Shown here piece after piece: positions 23,585-34,169 of a stretch of DNA of 64,000 bases; position 1 is the first letter of the stretch; every line of letters begins with the position of its first letter. This DNA comes from Aquanectria penicillioides (Eukaryota; Ascomycota; Sordariomycetes; Hypocreales; Nectriaceae), in the NCBI GenBank assembly GCA_003415625.1, contig PYIU01000005.1, positions 2,237,001 through 2,301,000 on the forward strand, written 5' to 3'. The position numbers and the translations under genes are program-made. The notes beneath the pieces are model-generated. The model did not search any database. It had not been told where the DNA came from and was given only the letters and a program-made list of their open reading frames with translations.

Positions 23585-23972
23585 GTTTGCGGTTGCAGGT
23601 ATTTCAATGCTCGGACTTCATTCATGGGCGGCAATTATGGCATAAGGCAAGGGTTAAAAACGCCGATTAGTTATGAAAGTAAAGGCAAACGAGTCAGCTT
23701 CATATCTCGTGAATTACCGCCAGCAGCGCCAGGCATAGCGACGCGACGCAGAATAGCTCTATGACGACGGCAAACGCGGGAACACGTGATGTCCGCACAA
23801 CGGGGGAAAGTCGCAGCAAAACCGTAAAACATCAGCCCCGCGGCGAGGCGCTAAACCCGTTTGGAACGCACAAGCGACTGCGCTCACACAACCGTCGAAA
23901 TCTTTCCTTTGCCCCACCATCGCGAACCTCCCCCCGACATCCCCCTCAAATTCACCAACCCCAACCGACATC
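23585..23972. promoter_or_regulatory. Divergent promoter LIG1/eIF3k
   Basis: About 390 bp between the two start codons. An ACGCGACGC word (23740-23748), which contains the ACGCG core of the yeast MCB element, and an ACACGTGAT E-box-like word (23782-23790) lie centrally. An MCB-like site would suit an S-phase ligase gene, but this is inference from a short match. Confidence 0.4.
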
Positions 23973-24912
23973 ATGAACGGCGAAGACCCGCCCGAGAGGC
24001 CCGACTACATCACCAACATCATCAACGGCCTCGAGCGGTACAACCCTGAGGCTGTTGGTCACCTCGAGGGCTACCTGGGGGAGCAATGCGAGCAGAAGTT
24101 TACCGACTGCAATGCCAACCGCACCCTGCTGAAGCTGTGAGTCCGTCCCTCGGCCTGCCCCTTGCAGGTACCGCTATTCCCGGGTCTCTTATATTACTTG
24201 TTTAAATGATGATCAAAATGTCAACGTTTCCTATTACCTGAATGTGTGGCCTAGGAAACCGCACTTGAAGTCACTTTATTAGCTCTATCTGACACTCTAT
24301 CCTTTCCCCCTCTTTGAAGTTCCACTTCCACTCTCTTGCGGACTGAGGCTGACCCCATATCCTCCTCTTCGCAGGTACCAGCTCAACCCTGACCGTATCA
24401 AGGATGAGATCGTCACCAACATCCTAGTCAAGGCCATGACCCAGTTCCCCTCCCCTCAGTTCTCCCTCGCCCTCCACCTCATCAACCCCACGGCTGCCTC
24501 CACCGGCGAGCTGCACGAGGCCCTCGCCAAGCTGCGCGCCCTCAACGGCCAACTCGAGGGTGCCCAGTACGCCGGCTTCTGGGCTGAAATCGACGGTGAT
24601 GACCTGTGCGCCGATCTGATTGCCGACATCGCTGGTTTCGAGGACCTCGTCCGCCACCGCATCGCCCACCTTGTCTCCCAGGCTTTCCGAGAGCTTGACC
24701 TCACCCACCTCGAGTCATGGCTCGGCCTCAACGACGAGGAGGCTACCAAGAAGTTCGTCACTGAGGTCTGCGGCTGGACTGTCGAGGCCAACGGTGTCGT
24801 CAAGGTGCCTTCCAACCCCGAGAACGAGGCCAAGAAGGCTGAGATTCGCGAGGATGTCAACGTCGAGCAGTTCTCCAGAGTGCTCCGACGGGCTTGGGAG
24901 GAGACGGTGTAA
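23973..24912 (+). CDS. Eukaryotic translation initiation factor 3 subunit K
   Basis: Exons 23973-24136 and 24375-24912, split by a 238-nt intron within KLYQLNP, encode 233 residues. The N-terminal HEAT-like part is recognised from RPDYITNIINGLERYNPEAV and LEGYLGEQCEQKFTDCNANR. The C-terminal winged-helix/PCI part is recognised from GFEDLVRHRIAHLVSQAF, ESWLGLNDEE and GWTVEANGVVKVPSNPEN. eIF3k is a non-core eIF3 subunit that pairs with eIF3l. It is kept in filamentous fungi and metazoa but absent from budding yeast. The size matches the family (about 220-240). The start was chosen at MNGEDPPERPDYI, the only ATG upstream of the conserved block in this frame. Confidence 0.93.
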
Positions 24913-25225
24913 GGTTTCCGGCGATGGATCAAGGGTGTTTTGTACGTCCCATCTCGTGGGATATGCCATGACGACTCATGATGCGGACGGGTATGGCTAG
25001 CATGGGTAGCATGGAGGGGTCAAAAATCCAGGCGTTTAATAGGACATTGTCATTGAAGAGCAATCCAAAGGATCTAGGTACATATAGAACTTTGCGATAT
25101 GTTGGATTACCCGTGCTTGATGTCTCAATATGCCAAAAACGTGGTCGTCGTACATTGTGCGTGCTTTTGCATTTTGTTTCAGTCATGAATGCGTCTCGTC
25201 TACCTGCCCATACGTCAATTTTTGT
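24913..25225. other. Convergent 3' region eIF3k/PDCD2-like
   Basis: About 310 bp of moderately AT-rich sequence between two converging stop codons. No coding or structural feature was recognised. Confidence 0.5.
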
Positions 25226-26488
25226 CTACTTCCTCTTGGTCAACTCCTCCCATTGAACGCCAGCCCACTCCTCAACATACGACGTCTTGCCAATCTCGGT
25301 GCCCCGCGATGAGCAATCCTTCTCGCACACGCCCACGATAATGGTTCCCCATTCCATGCCATCCAAGCTCAGGTCATCCGCCTCCAGCTCGGTGATGGCA
25401 TTGGGTGTGAGCTGGACCTCAAACACCCTGCGTGCAGCACAATTGCTGCACCGGGGGATGGCTCCCTTTGTAATTGCCTCTCCAACAGCGTCGGTCTTGG
25501 AGTACAACAACGGCGTGCCAGCAAACTCGTAGCGGATTGCCTGTTCTGGGTTCTGAGCCAGGCGGTCGGCGAATTTCTGAAAGGTGGCGTCCATGGTGGA
25601 CTCAAAAGCCTCGCGGTCGAGGATAGACGGCTCGGGGGCATCAGCGTCTTCGATACGCGCGTTATCGGGCAGCTTGACGGGCGCGGAGTCGAGAGTCTCG
25701 AAGTCTGCGTCGGCAAGATACAGGGTTGGGTAGGGATCGGGCTGCTTCTCCGGCCATGGTTCTGCGGCGGGTGGTGGGGTGGCAGGGGGTGCGTTGATAG
25801 AGAGCGACTCGGCGAATGTCTTTGTGAGAGCAGTGGTGGCGGTTTCCGAAGCGGTAGGTTTGGCAGGTTGCGATGAGAAGGGGTTGGATGAGGCGCCGGA
25901 GCCGAAAGGGTTGCTGGAGCTGCTCGATGAACCGAATGGGTTGGCATTGCTAGAGAAGGGGTTCGCGCCGGCGGCTCCTCCACCAAGAGCCTTCGCCCCA
26001 AAGAGAGTCTCGCCTAGACCAGGGCCTTCATTCTTGGGCTTTGGCTCCTCTTCTTCCTTCTTCTTCTCTTCCTTAGGCTCCGGCTTAGGGGCCTCCTCCT
26101 TCCACACCCTCACACCTCGCAGTGCGCGGATGCTCCCCGCCTTGCGGCGACAGCTCGCGCGGCGACAGGTAAAGACATATATACGTCGTTCATGCTCAGG
26201 GAATCGTTCAGGTAGTTCTCCGTTAAGTTGCAAAAGCAAGACCATCAAGTCTTTGCAGACCTTGCATTTGGCATAGGCTGCACTGGGAGGTGCGTCGGGG
26301 TCCAACCAGTCCTGCGGCGGATGTTAGTGACTGCGCCTTAGACGAAGGCAAACAAGAAGACCAAGACGTACTGGCCGGCCACCGAGACGGCTAATAGTAT
26401 CTTCATCGGTATCCTTTGAGGCATATCCCAGGAGGACATTCGTCTCCTCAAACTCGCCGTCCGAGGAATCGGAATCGTAAGAAGCCAT
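25226..26488 (-). CDS. PDCD2/Tsr4-family ribosome biogenesis protein
   Basis: Exons 26372-26488 and 25226-26311 encode 400 residues; the intron lies between GGRP and DWLDPDAPP. The start is the ATG of MASYDSDSSDGEFEETNVLLGY, a typical family N-terminus. Zinc-binding pairs are visible: CKVC near residue 55, CRRASC near 85 and CSNC near 330. The C-terminal PDCD2_C domain includes RYEFAGTPLLYSKTDA, IPRCSNCAARRVFEVQLTP and DGMEWGTIIVGVCEKDC. In yeast, Tsr4 is the dedicated co-translational chaperone of ribosomal protein Rps2 (uS5) and is needed for 20S rRNA processing; the role here is by homology. Between the domains lies an inserted Glu/Lys-rich helix and a Ser-rich segment with four NPF tripeptides, a motif that can bind EH domains. 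That insert is likely lineage-specific. Confidence 0.88.
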
Positions 26489-26898
26489 ACCTGCAGTTGC
26501 TGGAGAGTTATAGGGTTGCCACAGTCAATGGTGGGGTCAAGATTTTTTTTCTTGGAGTTGACATCGATGCGGGGCTTAGCGTTGCGATAAGGAGGGAGGC
26601 CTGGGCAACCGCAAAACTCAACACCACCAAAATGAGAAAACAAGAAAATAAAGAAAACTCACTAAAAACATAGAAAATATGTCATTCAAACAAGAGAGAA
26701 CATCGATCAGTCATAGGCTCGTTGCATTTCGTATTAGAAAATTGGTATTGTGTGAGACCACTGCAGCCAAATGTTTCCATCCTGGCTGCGTCAGGTATCT
26801 AGGACTACATGGCCTCGCCTCAGCAACAAGTATACATTGCAATCATTTTGATTACCTTCCAGTGTCTTTTGTCTACCGTTATTCTAATTGGTATCTCT
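26489..26898. other. CCT zeta 3' flank and PDCD2-like promoter
   Basis: Both neighbours are on the minus strand. The 410 bp hold the 3' UTR of CCT zeta and the promoter of the PDCD2-like gene. It is AT-rich at 26630-26690. No coding frame is supported. Confidence 0.5.
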
Positions 26899-28818
26899 TC
26901 ACATATGGTCCGTAGGCCCATCCATTCCTGGACCTGGACCGCCTGCTCTGCCCATCTGTCGAGCCTTCAACAACTCATCACACAGGAGCAAGTTGGATGC
27001 GATACTGGCACTTGAAGCGACGCAGTTTCGCAGCACTCGGAACGAGTCAAACACGCCCTCAAGCTCGGGATCCATGGGTTCTCCGGTCTCCAAGTCCAGG
27101 CCCACCACGTTTCCTTCGGCGTGCTCGTCCTGCAAGGCAGCAACTGTGTTGCAAGTTAGTGGTTATTTAGTCGTACGTGTCCTAAGGAGATTTCACTCAC
27201 GAGCATCCTGAATATCAAGACCGGCGTTGGCAGCCAGGGTCTTGGGGATAATGAGCAGGGCGTCTGAGAAAGCCTCAACACCCCACTTGGCCTTGCCCTT
27301 GACGGACTTGGTGAAAGCATCGCTCTTTAGGTGGGCAGCGCAGGCAACCTGGAACGCACCGGCTCCGGGGACAACACTCTGGTCCACAATGGTGTTGTAC
27401 ACACTACGCAGACCATCTCGCACGGCGTCCGTAACCTGGGCAATGGTGTGCTGGTTGGGTCCCTTGATCATAAGGGTAACAGACTTGGGGTCCTTGACCT
27501 CCTCAACGAAAGTGAACTTCTCCTCGCCCAAGGTCTGCTCGTAGACGAGACCAGCCCAGCCCAGAATATCCTCAGTCAAGTCTTCCACGCTGTTTTGCGC
27601 AATACCACCACAGACCAGCTGGAGTCGCTCCATGTTTCTCCGCTTAGCTCTTCGGAGGGCCAGAATACCGTTCTTGGCGAGGACATCGAGGGACAAGGGA
27701 TCGATACCCTTCTGGTTAATGACAACGAAGTTCTTCTTTCCATCAGTGCCGCACAGTTCCTTCTTCAGCTCGACAATCTTCTTCAGCTTAGCATCAACGA
27801 ATCGGCGCTCGCTCTCGACGAGCTTCTCGCGCTGCTCGGCGCTAGAGTAGAAGAAACCAGAGTTGATCTCAGTCTTCTCATACTCCAAGCTGACGTTCAT
27901 GGTCAGAATGTAGCAGTTCTCGAGTCGCTTCGGCATGTCGGGGTGCCGAGCACCGTGATCCAGGGCCAGACCTCGGATCAGCTTGGTGTCTGAGGCTGTG
28001 CGGTGCTGCATCTTCATGATCTCCACCATGTGCAAGTCGGGCTTCGCGGGGCCTGGTAGATGGCCAAGACGGCATCGACGATGTCGGGGTAAGCTTGGAA
28101 GCCAGGCTGGCGTTGAGCTTGGTGGCAAGAGACGTTTGGGCGACGCTGAGGAGGAGCTCTCGGTCGATGTCCTTGTGGAGCTTGAAGGAGTCGAGGAACT
28201 AGGGCTGTGAGACGGAGCTACCAAGAAACAATAATCGCCGAGCTTACCTTGAGGGCCTCGACCTTGGCAATCTCAAAACCATCGGTGATGATACGGGGGT
28301 GCAGTCCCTCAGAGATATATCGGTCTGCCTGCTTCAGAAGCTCGCCCACCAACATAACCACCGAGGTGGTTCCGTCACCGCAAATATCGTCCTGGGCAGT
28401 CGCTGCTCGTGCAATCATAACGGCGGTCGGGTTCTGGATCTGCATCTCTCGGAGGAGGACGTTGCCGTCCTTGGTCAACTTGATCTAGTGGGGAACCGTC
28501 AGTAAAGGGGCGGGCTGAGGGGCAGACAAAAAGGCGGCGGTACCTGTCCCGCACCGTCAACAAGCCTGGGAGAGCGTCAGCGAAAGAATAACAGGGCGGA
28601 TCCGTGGTGCTCACATCTTGATGGTGCCTCGGGGGCCGAGGTTGGACTTGAGGACATCCTGCAGGCCCTCACCGGCACTGATATTGACCTTCAGAGCTTC
28701 GCCCCTCCTCTGCGACCAAGTAAGTGGTTAGGTGGCAGTCCAGCAATATTTCGTGGGGATTTTCGGGCAAGCGTACTCGGGACTCGGCCTTGGGGTTGAG
28801 AAGCTGCGCGGCCGACAT
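26899..28818 (-). CDS. CCT6: Chaperonin CCT subunit zeta (two one-base frame breaks)
   Basis: Exons 28777-28818, 28615-28709, 28544-28565 (22 nt), 28248-28484, 27201-28198 and 26899-27143; 546 residues after restoring two bases, the same length as yeast Cct6. This is one of eight subunits of the cytosolic CCT/TRiC ring that folds actin and tubulin. Visible are [34 protein letters not shown] (the ATP-site GDGTT motif), [52 protein letters not shown] and [16 protein letters not shown]. In exon 5 the frame shifts at 28086-28089 (before [11 protein letters not shown]) and again at 28048-28051 ([12 protein letters not shown]); in each place four C occur on the coding strand where five are expected. 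With both bases added, the exon-5 phase matches its downstream intron exactly. Assembly error is favoured over pseudogenisation. Confidence 0.9.
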
Positions 28819-29207
28819 ATCTGCGAAATTACGAATTCGGGCGCGGTATGTCAAGTCGGGGTTGCGTCGAGGTTGGGAGTGGGAGATGTTCGCGATTTCG
28901 TAATCCCACAAGCTCGCACCAGCTGTGGAATAGGCAATAGTGGGCTGGCGCTGGACATTTTTTCTGCCCCCCTCCAAGGTGAGGGCGGTGTAGGCTGCCA
29001 CCAAAGTCACTCGGTGTGCCCCTCGGTCAGGTGCCCAATCAGGACCATGTTGTTCCATGACAATCTTCAACATTCTTCCAATGGGAGGGAATCCAACATG
29101 AGCTGCAACCACAGTGTTGGTGTTTCAGACATCTTGATCGTCCATTTTGGCATTGCATCTTCAATACTACAGTGACCGCAAACTCCACCATAATCCCCAA
29201 CATCATT

Positions 29208-29249
<42 letters not shown>

Positions 29250-29271
29250 TTCATCATCTTCATCTTCATCT
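28819..29271. promoter_or_regulatory. CCT zeta promoter with adjacent trinucleotide repeat
   Basis: A 453-bp stretch 5' of CCT zeta and 3' of the MYND gene (both minus strand). Open frames here do not resemble proteins. The left part is GC-mixed promoter sequence; the right end is the ATC repeat listed separately. Confidence 0.5.
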
Positions 29272-29277
29272 TCATTC
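29201..29277. repeat. (ATC)n trinucleotide microsatellite
   Basis: About 25 near-perfect CAT/ATC units with a few CTT interruptions towards the right end. It starts in the 3' UTR of the DUF4470-MYND gene and reaches its stop codon (29272-29274) on the minus strand. The final codons of that gene (acidic, EEYE) merge into the repeat, so repeat change could alter the C-terminus. Confidence 0.92.
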
Positions 29278-32200
29278 ATATTCCTCTCCCTCGTCTGCCT
29301 CCTCGCACTCCATCCGGTGCTTCCTCCAGTCCTTCTTCTGGCAATCGCCCGAACAATACTTGACCTTTAGACACCGCAGACACTTCTTCAACGATGCACC
29401 GTTCGCACCTTCGGTTTTGCCGCATTTCCTGCATCGTGCAGTGTCAACGCTCAGAGAACCCATCTGCGCGACCAAGCTCTGCTCGACAACTTCCTCCACA
29501 AAGGGTACCGCATACGTAGGGCTGATTGCTACTCTCACAGCACAAGCCGCTGCAGTCTCCCACTCGGGAAGACTCACAAAGCTGTCGGGAATATGACCAT
29601 TGCCGCAAGAGCATATGACATTCTGGCCATGCTCCAGACTGAGCGGAATGGTCGCTCCCTTTTTCTTATACTCACACTTGGAGCCATGAGACCAGGTGCG
29701 GCATCGCTCAGCCAGCGATGGAAGGACTTTCTTCCAGATAGAAAGCTCTGCATCGTTTACACTCAGCGTGCAGCACTCCAAGGTTCTAATCAACAACAAG
29801 AAGGCTTCCATCTTGCCTGATTCGATCAGTTCCGAAGTAAACGGAAGCATCGCCGCATCAAGAACGACGGAAGCGTTATCTCCGTCAAGCCTCAAGGCAG
29901 ACACGAAGACAAGCATATGAATGCCACCATTCTCAGGGTTGCTGATGGCAAACATACCCGTTTGTCCACCCTGTAGTCCAGAGGAGAGCATAAACATTGT
30001 AAACAGTGACTCCTTAAAGTTGACCCTCGGGTCATCCGAAATACCTGTCGTAGTGTTGGCTTCCTCTCGTAGGTCCTTTTCCCGCGACGAAAACTGCAGG
30101 GAAGTAAGTGTTGTAAGCCACCTCATCTTATCTTTATGATTTTGAAGATCAAGAATTGGAAGAGAATCGAGGTTGAGATGCGGTGTGTTGAGTGTGGATG
30201 GGATTCCAGAGGAAGAAAGCGCAGCAGGAAGAATGAAATCAGAGAGTTCTTCCGAAGAGCCCGACTTAGCTATAGGCGCAATCACCTCTATGTAACCCGT
30301 AGTACGAGCGATTCGGGTCCTGCTCCCGACTTTTGTGATGGGCATTGGAAATCTCAGGGGACATATAAGCTTGTCCTTTCCAAACACGATGTCGATGACA
30401 AAGGGGCTGTTCTGACGAAGCTCGATGGGAGCCTTCTCCTTGAGAAGATCCTTTCCTTTTGTTGACGTAATATCGAGATGGCCAGTGACGGTTACGATCT
30501 TCGACTCAGAGGCAGGGATCTCGGCCAGAATCTTGGTCGCCTTGTCGTCCTTGCCTTTGGCTACAACCGCGTCGAATTCCTTGGCACCAGCACCAATGAT
30601 GGGGTATCCCTTCTGGCCTGGCATATACTTGGTCACAAATACCTTGCTGTTATCATTGAGCTCCGCTTCGGAGACAATCATTTCAAGCCCGAGAATTTGA
30701 CTGTAGAGAACAGCTCCTTGTCCCGAGGGCGGTACCGACAAGCCAACAAGGGTATGCTCCGGTTCGACTTGCAGCGCGGCAGCAGGCACGTAGAATGAAG
30801 CGATCAAGGGAGCAGAGCCAGCCCACCCCTTTTCATCTCGCTCGATCGATACCTGGAAGTCATCTTCATCTCTGGATCCGCTCGTTTTGATCTTTCCAAA
30901 AACAATATGAACATCGCCAAACATGTTATGCCACTTGGTGACGGATTGAAGTCCAGTCCTCAGAGATCCGACCAAACCAGGAGATGCTATCCCCTGCTTG
31001 ATGTCTCCGTACAGGCGAGAGATATTTTTTCTAGGGACAACAACAGTGACCGCAACAGCAGGTGGGATCATCCTCCAAGAATTGAACATGCCCGCCTCCG
31101 ATTTCCTCTTGATTTCAGACAGGAGCCATGCCTCCGTGCCAACGCCGAGGAGATGAAGCTGAGTGCCAAAATCCTGTGTCTGATTGCTGCTGAGAGTCAA
31201 GTTTGGGTCCTGAGACGTCAGGTCGATGAGCTCTGCATGAGTAATCTCCCAATCTGTCTGAACTCTCTTGCTAATCATCTTCAGCAAAGCGGCGAAACTT
31301 CCACGGTGGAAATGAGGATAGGCCGTGGTTCTTGACAGAGCGGATGACGGGTCCTCGCCCTGAAACATGCGACGAAAGACTGGCAAAAGAATTCGTGCGA
31401 GAGATTTGGCCTCGATGTGAAGCTTGCCTCGTCCTCTTTGGTGGCCTGAAAACTGGTCGTCTGGTTTCCAAGCTACCCGGGTACGAAACTGCGTTTCAAT
31501 TTCATGAGGATTCTTGCCCATGGCGCTCAAGTAGAGGTCATCGACGTGCGATTCGCATTTAGCATTCGTCCAGTGCTGCACGGGGCTGAAGCCTAGGAGA
31601 AGGGATACCGTTGGCGCATCGCCGCAGAGGACGGTCTCGAGATCCTTTTGGAGAGTTCCTTGGCGTTTGACCAAGAGTTCTGTCCACAACGTTGCCCAGG
31701 GCTGATCGGTGAGAAGAGGCCCTGCGGCAACAATAATATTGATGACACCAATGTGGTCGCTGAGGTTTGATGTGTCAATGAGGTCAAAGGCCATTGGCGC
31801 AGTCCCTTTCTTGCCATACGCTTTCTGATCCAAGATCAAAGGCCGGCTGTCCCAGAGCCTCCTATAGAGATTTGTAGCCGTGCCATTCGCGGCAGCACTC
31901 TGGAGACCATGGCAAAACACCAACGCATCAGCAACAGCATAGCGGACGACAATTTTCTTGCCAAAGACATCCTTGAACGCCGAGATCCACTCGTTGAACT
32001 GAACCTTTGCTGCAGCTGCAGCCTTGAAGTCCTGTTCAGCTTCTTGCGGTTTCAAAGGCGAAGAGTCCACAAGCGGAGCGTACGCAGCTGCCAAATGGTA
32101 GCCCAAGACTGGGTCACTGCAGTAATGCAAAATTTCATGCTCAGAAACCAACCCAGCAAGCAGCGGGTTGGGGAATTGAGCTATGGCAGGTTTGGGTGTC

Positions 32201-32980
32201 ACGGTGCCATCTTTCCAATACTGGTGGAACGCCTTGGGCAGATCTATCTGCGATTGCAGAGAGAGAGGGGCAGCTGAACGCATTCCGGTGATGTTAATGC
32301 CTCCTTTGCCCATGATTCCATCTTTGCAGTCTCGTGAAGGTTGAATGTTCTTCCCGAATTCAGTCAAGTAACTCTCATCTTGGCACCTCTCAGCCGCATC
32401 CTTGATGCGTGTCCAAATGCTTCGGACATCATAGAGTGTATCAGTGTCACAAAATTTGATGGCACGCCCATAGATGTTCTTGTTCCAGTCTTCTAGGGTC
32501 TCCGAGATCGAGAGCAACTTGGTAGTTTGTTCAAGGAGCGCGGTAGCTGTCGCCTTGTCAATGAACAGGTGGTAATAGGAATCCCATAAAGCTTCGTTGC
32601 TAAGTTCCTTGCCTCCGTCAAGGAGGAGAGATAGAAAGACAACATTGCGTGCTATACGAGTCAGTATGAAGATTGCGGCCAAAGTCCAGGGTAGCAGGCT
32701 CACCGATGATTCTTTCGTCAATGTCACAACAAGTGATGTCAAGTTTTCTCTGGGCTTTGAGATAGTTAGTATCGTAAAAGTAGCATTCGAAAGGGCAAAA
32801 ATGCTTACGAAGGCCCTTTTCTGAGTATGCGGTGTAAAGAAGACTGCGCACGTCGCCACAGCCAAGCGACAACACAGTTACATCCTGGCCATGAGGCAGA
32901 CTCCGCGTGAGGCTCGTTGCCGTAGTGTTTCCAGCGGCGTACAGCCAGCTGAAGCGAGTGGCGACCGTGGGCGTCAGCAT
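29272..32980 (-). CDS. DUF4470 and MYND zinc-finger protein, 1200 residues
   Basis: Exons 32809-32980, 32704-32754 and 29272-32651. The N-terminus has the DUF4470 signature: VTVLSLGCGDVRSLLYT, KLDITCCDIDERIIARNV and FLSLLLDGG. This resembles a Rossmann-type methyltransferase start without an evident full catalytic set. A long middle of about 1000 residues has no motif I can name. The C-terminus is a MYND zinc finger: CRKCGKTEG, then CLRCLKVKYCSGDCQKKDW and HRMEC, with the usual C-C, C-C, C-C, H-C ligand order. MYND fingers bind proline-rich partners. DUF4470-MYND proteins are common but uncharacterised in filamentous fungi and basidiomycetes. The first intron acceptor was set at CAAAG because only this choice keeps the frame into KLDITCCD. 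The 3380-nt last exon is uninterrupted. Confidence 0.82.
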
Positions 32981-34169
32981 TGTCGGCAATAGAGTCTTAC
33001 CATGCCCCAGGAGTGGAAGATAGAGAGTTCCAAGAGCTCAAGAGGATGGGGCTGATGCTATGAAAAGGATGATGCTTAGCTGTCAGCGGGCGGCATTACT
33101 TTTAGTGAAGTTAGCGAGGCTGAACGGCGGCGGGAGCGGGTGGAGCAGCCACTGTTTGTTGACACTAAATTTAACGTAACATTGATCAACAAGCAAACAG
33201 TGCATGCAAACGGGGACATGACTTTCTCCATGCCTTTCAAGCTCCAATTCTAAATAAAAATAAAAATAAAAGATTGAAGAACAATGGCATTGCATGAATT
33301 GCATGTACGGCTGTGCCACAATTCAGCAGCCGACTTGAAGAGGGAATATCAACTAGAACCCCCCACCTTGAAGATGTCACAAATCAGAAAACAGTGCGAG
33401 GCGACAATATATGAGCTGTAGGTTCTCCAAAGATAAAACATCAACTAAAAAGTCATGTAAGGAGATTGATATCAAGTGGGTCACCGATGGTTCCATCTTC
33501 AAGTGAAGAATCATGACTACGGAATAAACCCGATAAAACGCGGGACAGCATAGCACAGTCACGGGAACGACAAAGACAAAAGGCATCACATCACAATTGA
33601 GGAACAGCATATTGATCGTGGTCAATCAAGATCCCATTGAATTCTACCAAAAAAAGCAAAGCATATCGCAACTCCGGTGGCTCATCAGAAAGAGGATACA
33701 GTCCCCTCAGCCGCCTTCACTTTGCTTTCTAATAAACCGATTCGCCCATCCCCTTGAACCCCCCCAAAACCAAATTTACCCAGAATGATAAAGAAACCCC
33801 GTTAGAACAAATCCTAGAATCCTCCTATTGTACAAGGCCAACCTCTGCATAGATTTTGTGTCTCCGGAAGGCGAATTGATTACATTCGAGTCTTTCGCCC
33901 CGCGGTGGGAAAGAAACGCCAGAAATGGACAGGAAAACAGACAAGGACATGAGCGTCGTAAAGGTCCGCGTCGTTAGGAGCCGGTTCCCGAGCTACCCTC
34001 TCTTTCTCTTGAAATAAACAGGCGATGAAATGGAACAGTCAAAAATGCGTTGAGCGCAGCTCCTCTTGAGCGCAAGATTAAAGTACCCCGAGGTAGTGTA
34101 TGTGGCGGTTAAAAATGACATGAACTTTTGATGACGTAAAAGATGAATGGTGAGATATGTGTAGAGGGC
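32981..34169. other. Intergenic: MYND gene promoter and Swi5-like 3' region
   Basis: About 1.2 kb. AT-rich stretches near 33240-33270 and 33590-33690 and several short open frames occur; none looks coding. The left part is the 5' region of the MYND gene. The part next to 34169 is probably the 3' UTR of the Swi5-like gene. Confidence 0.45.

Noticed and set aside
28048..28089. Programmed ribosomal frameshifting in CCT zeta
   Set aside because: Two successive shifts in C runs with no slippery heptamer or downstream structure, in a gene not known to use recoding, fit missing bases better.
29039..29279. Asp- or Met-rich proteins read across the ATC repeat
   Set aside because: They are translations of a trinucleotide repeat, not genes; the real gene end overlaps the repeat border.
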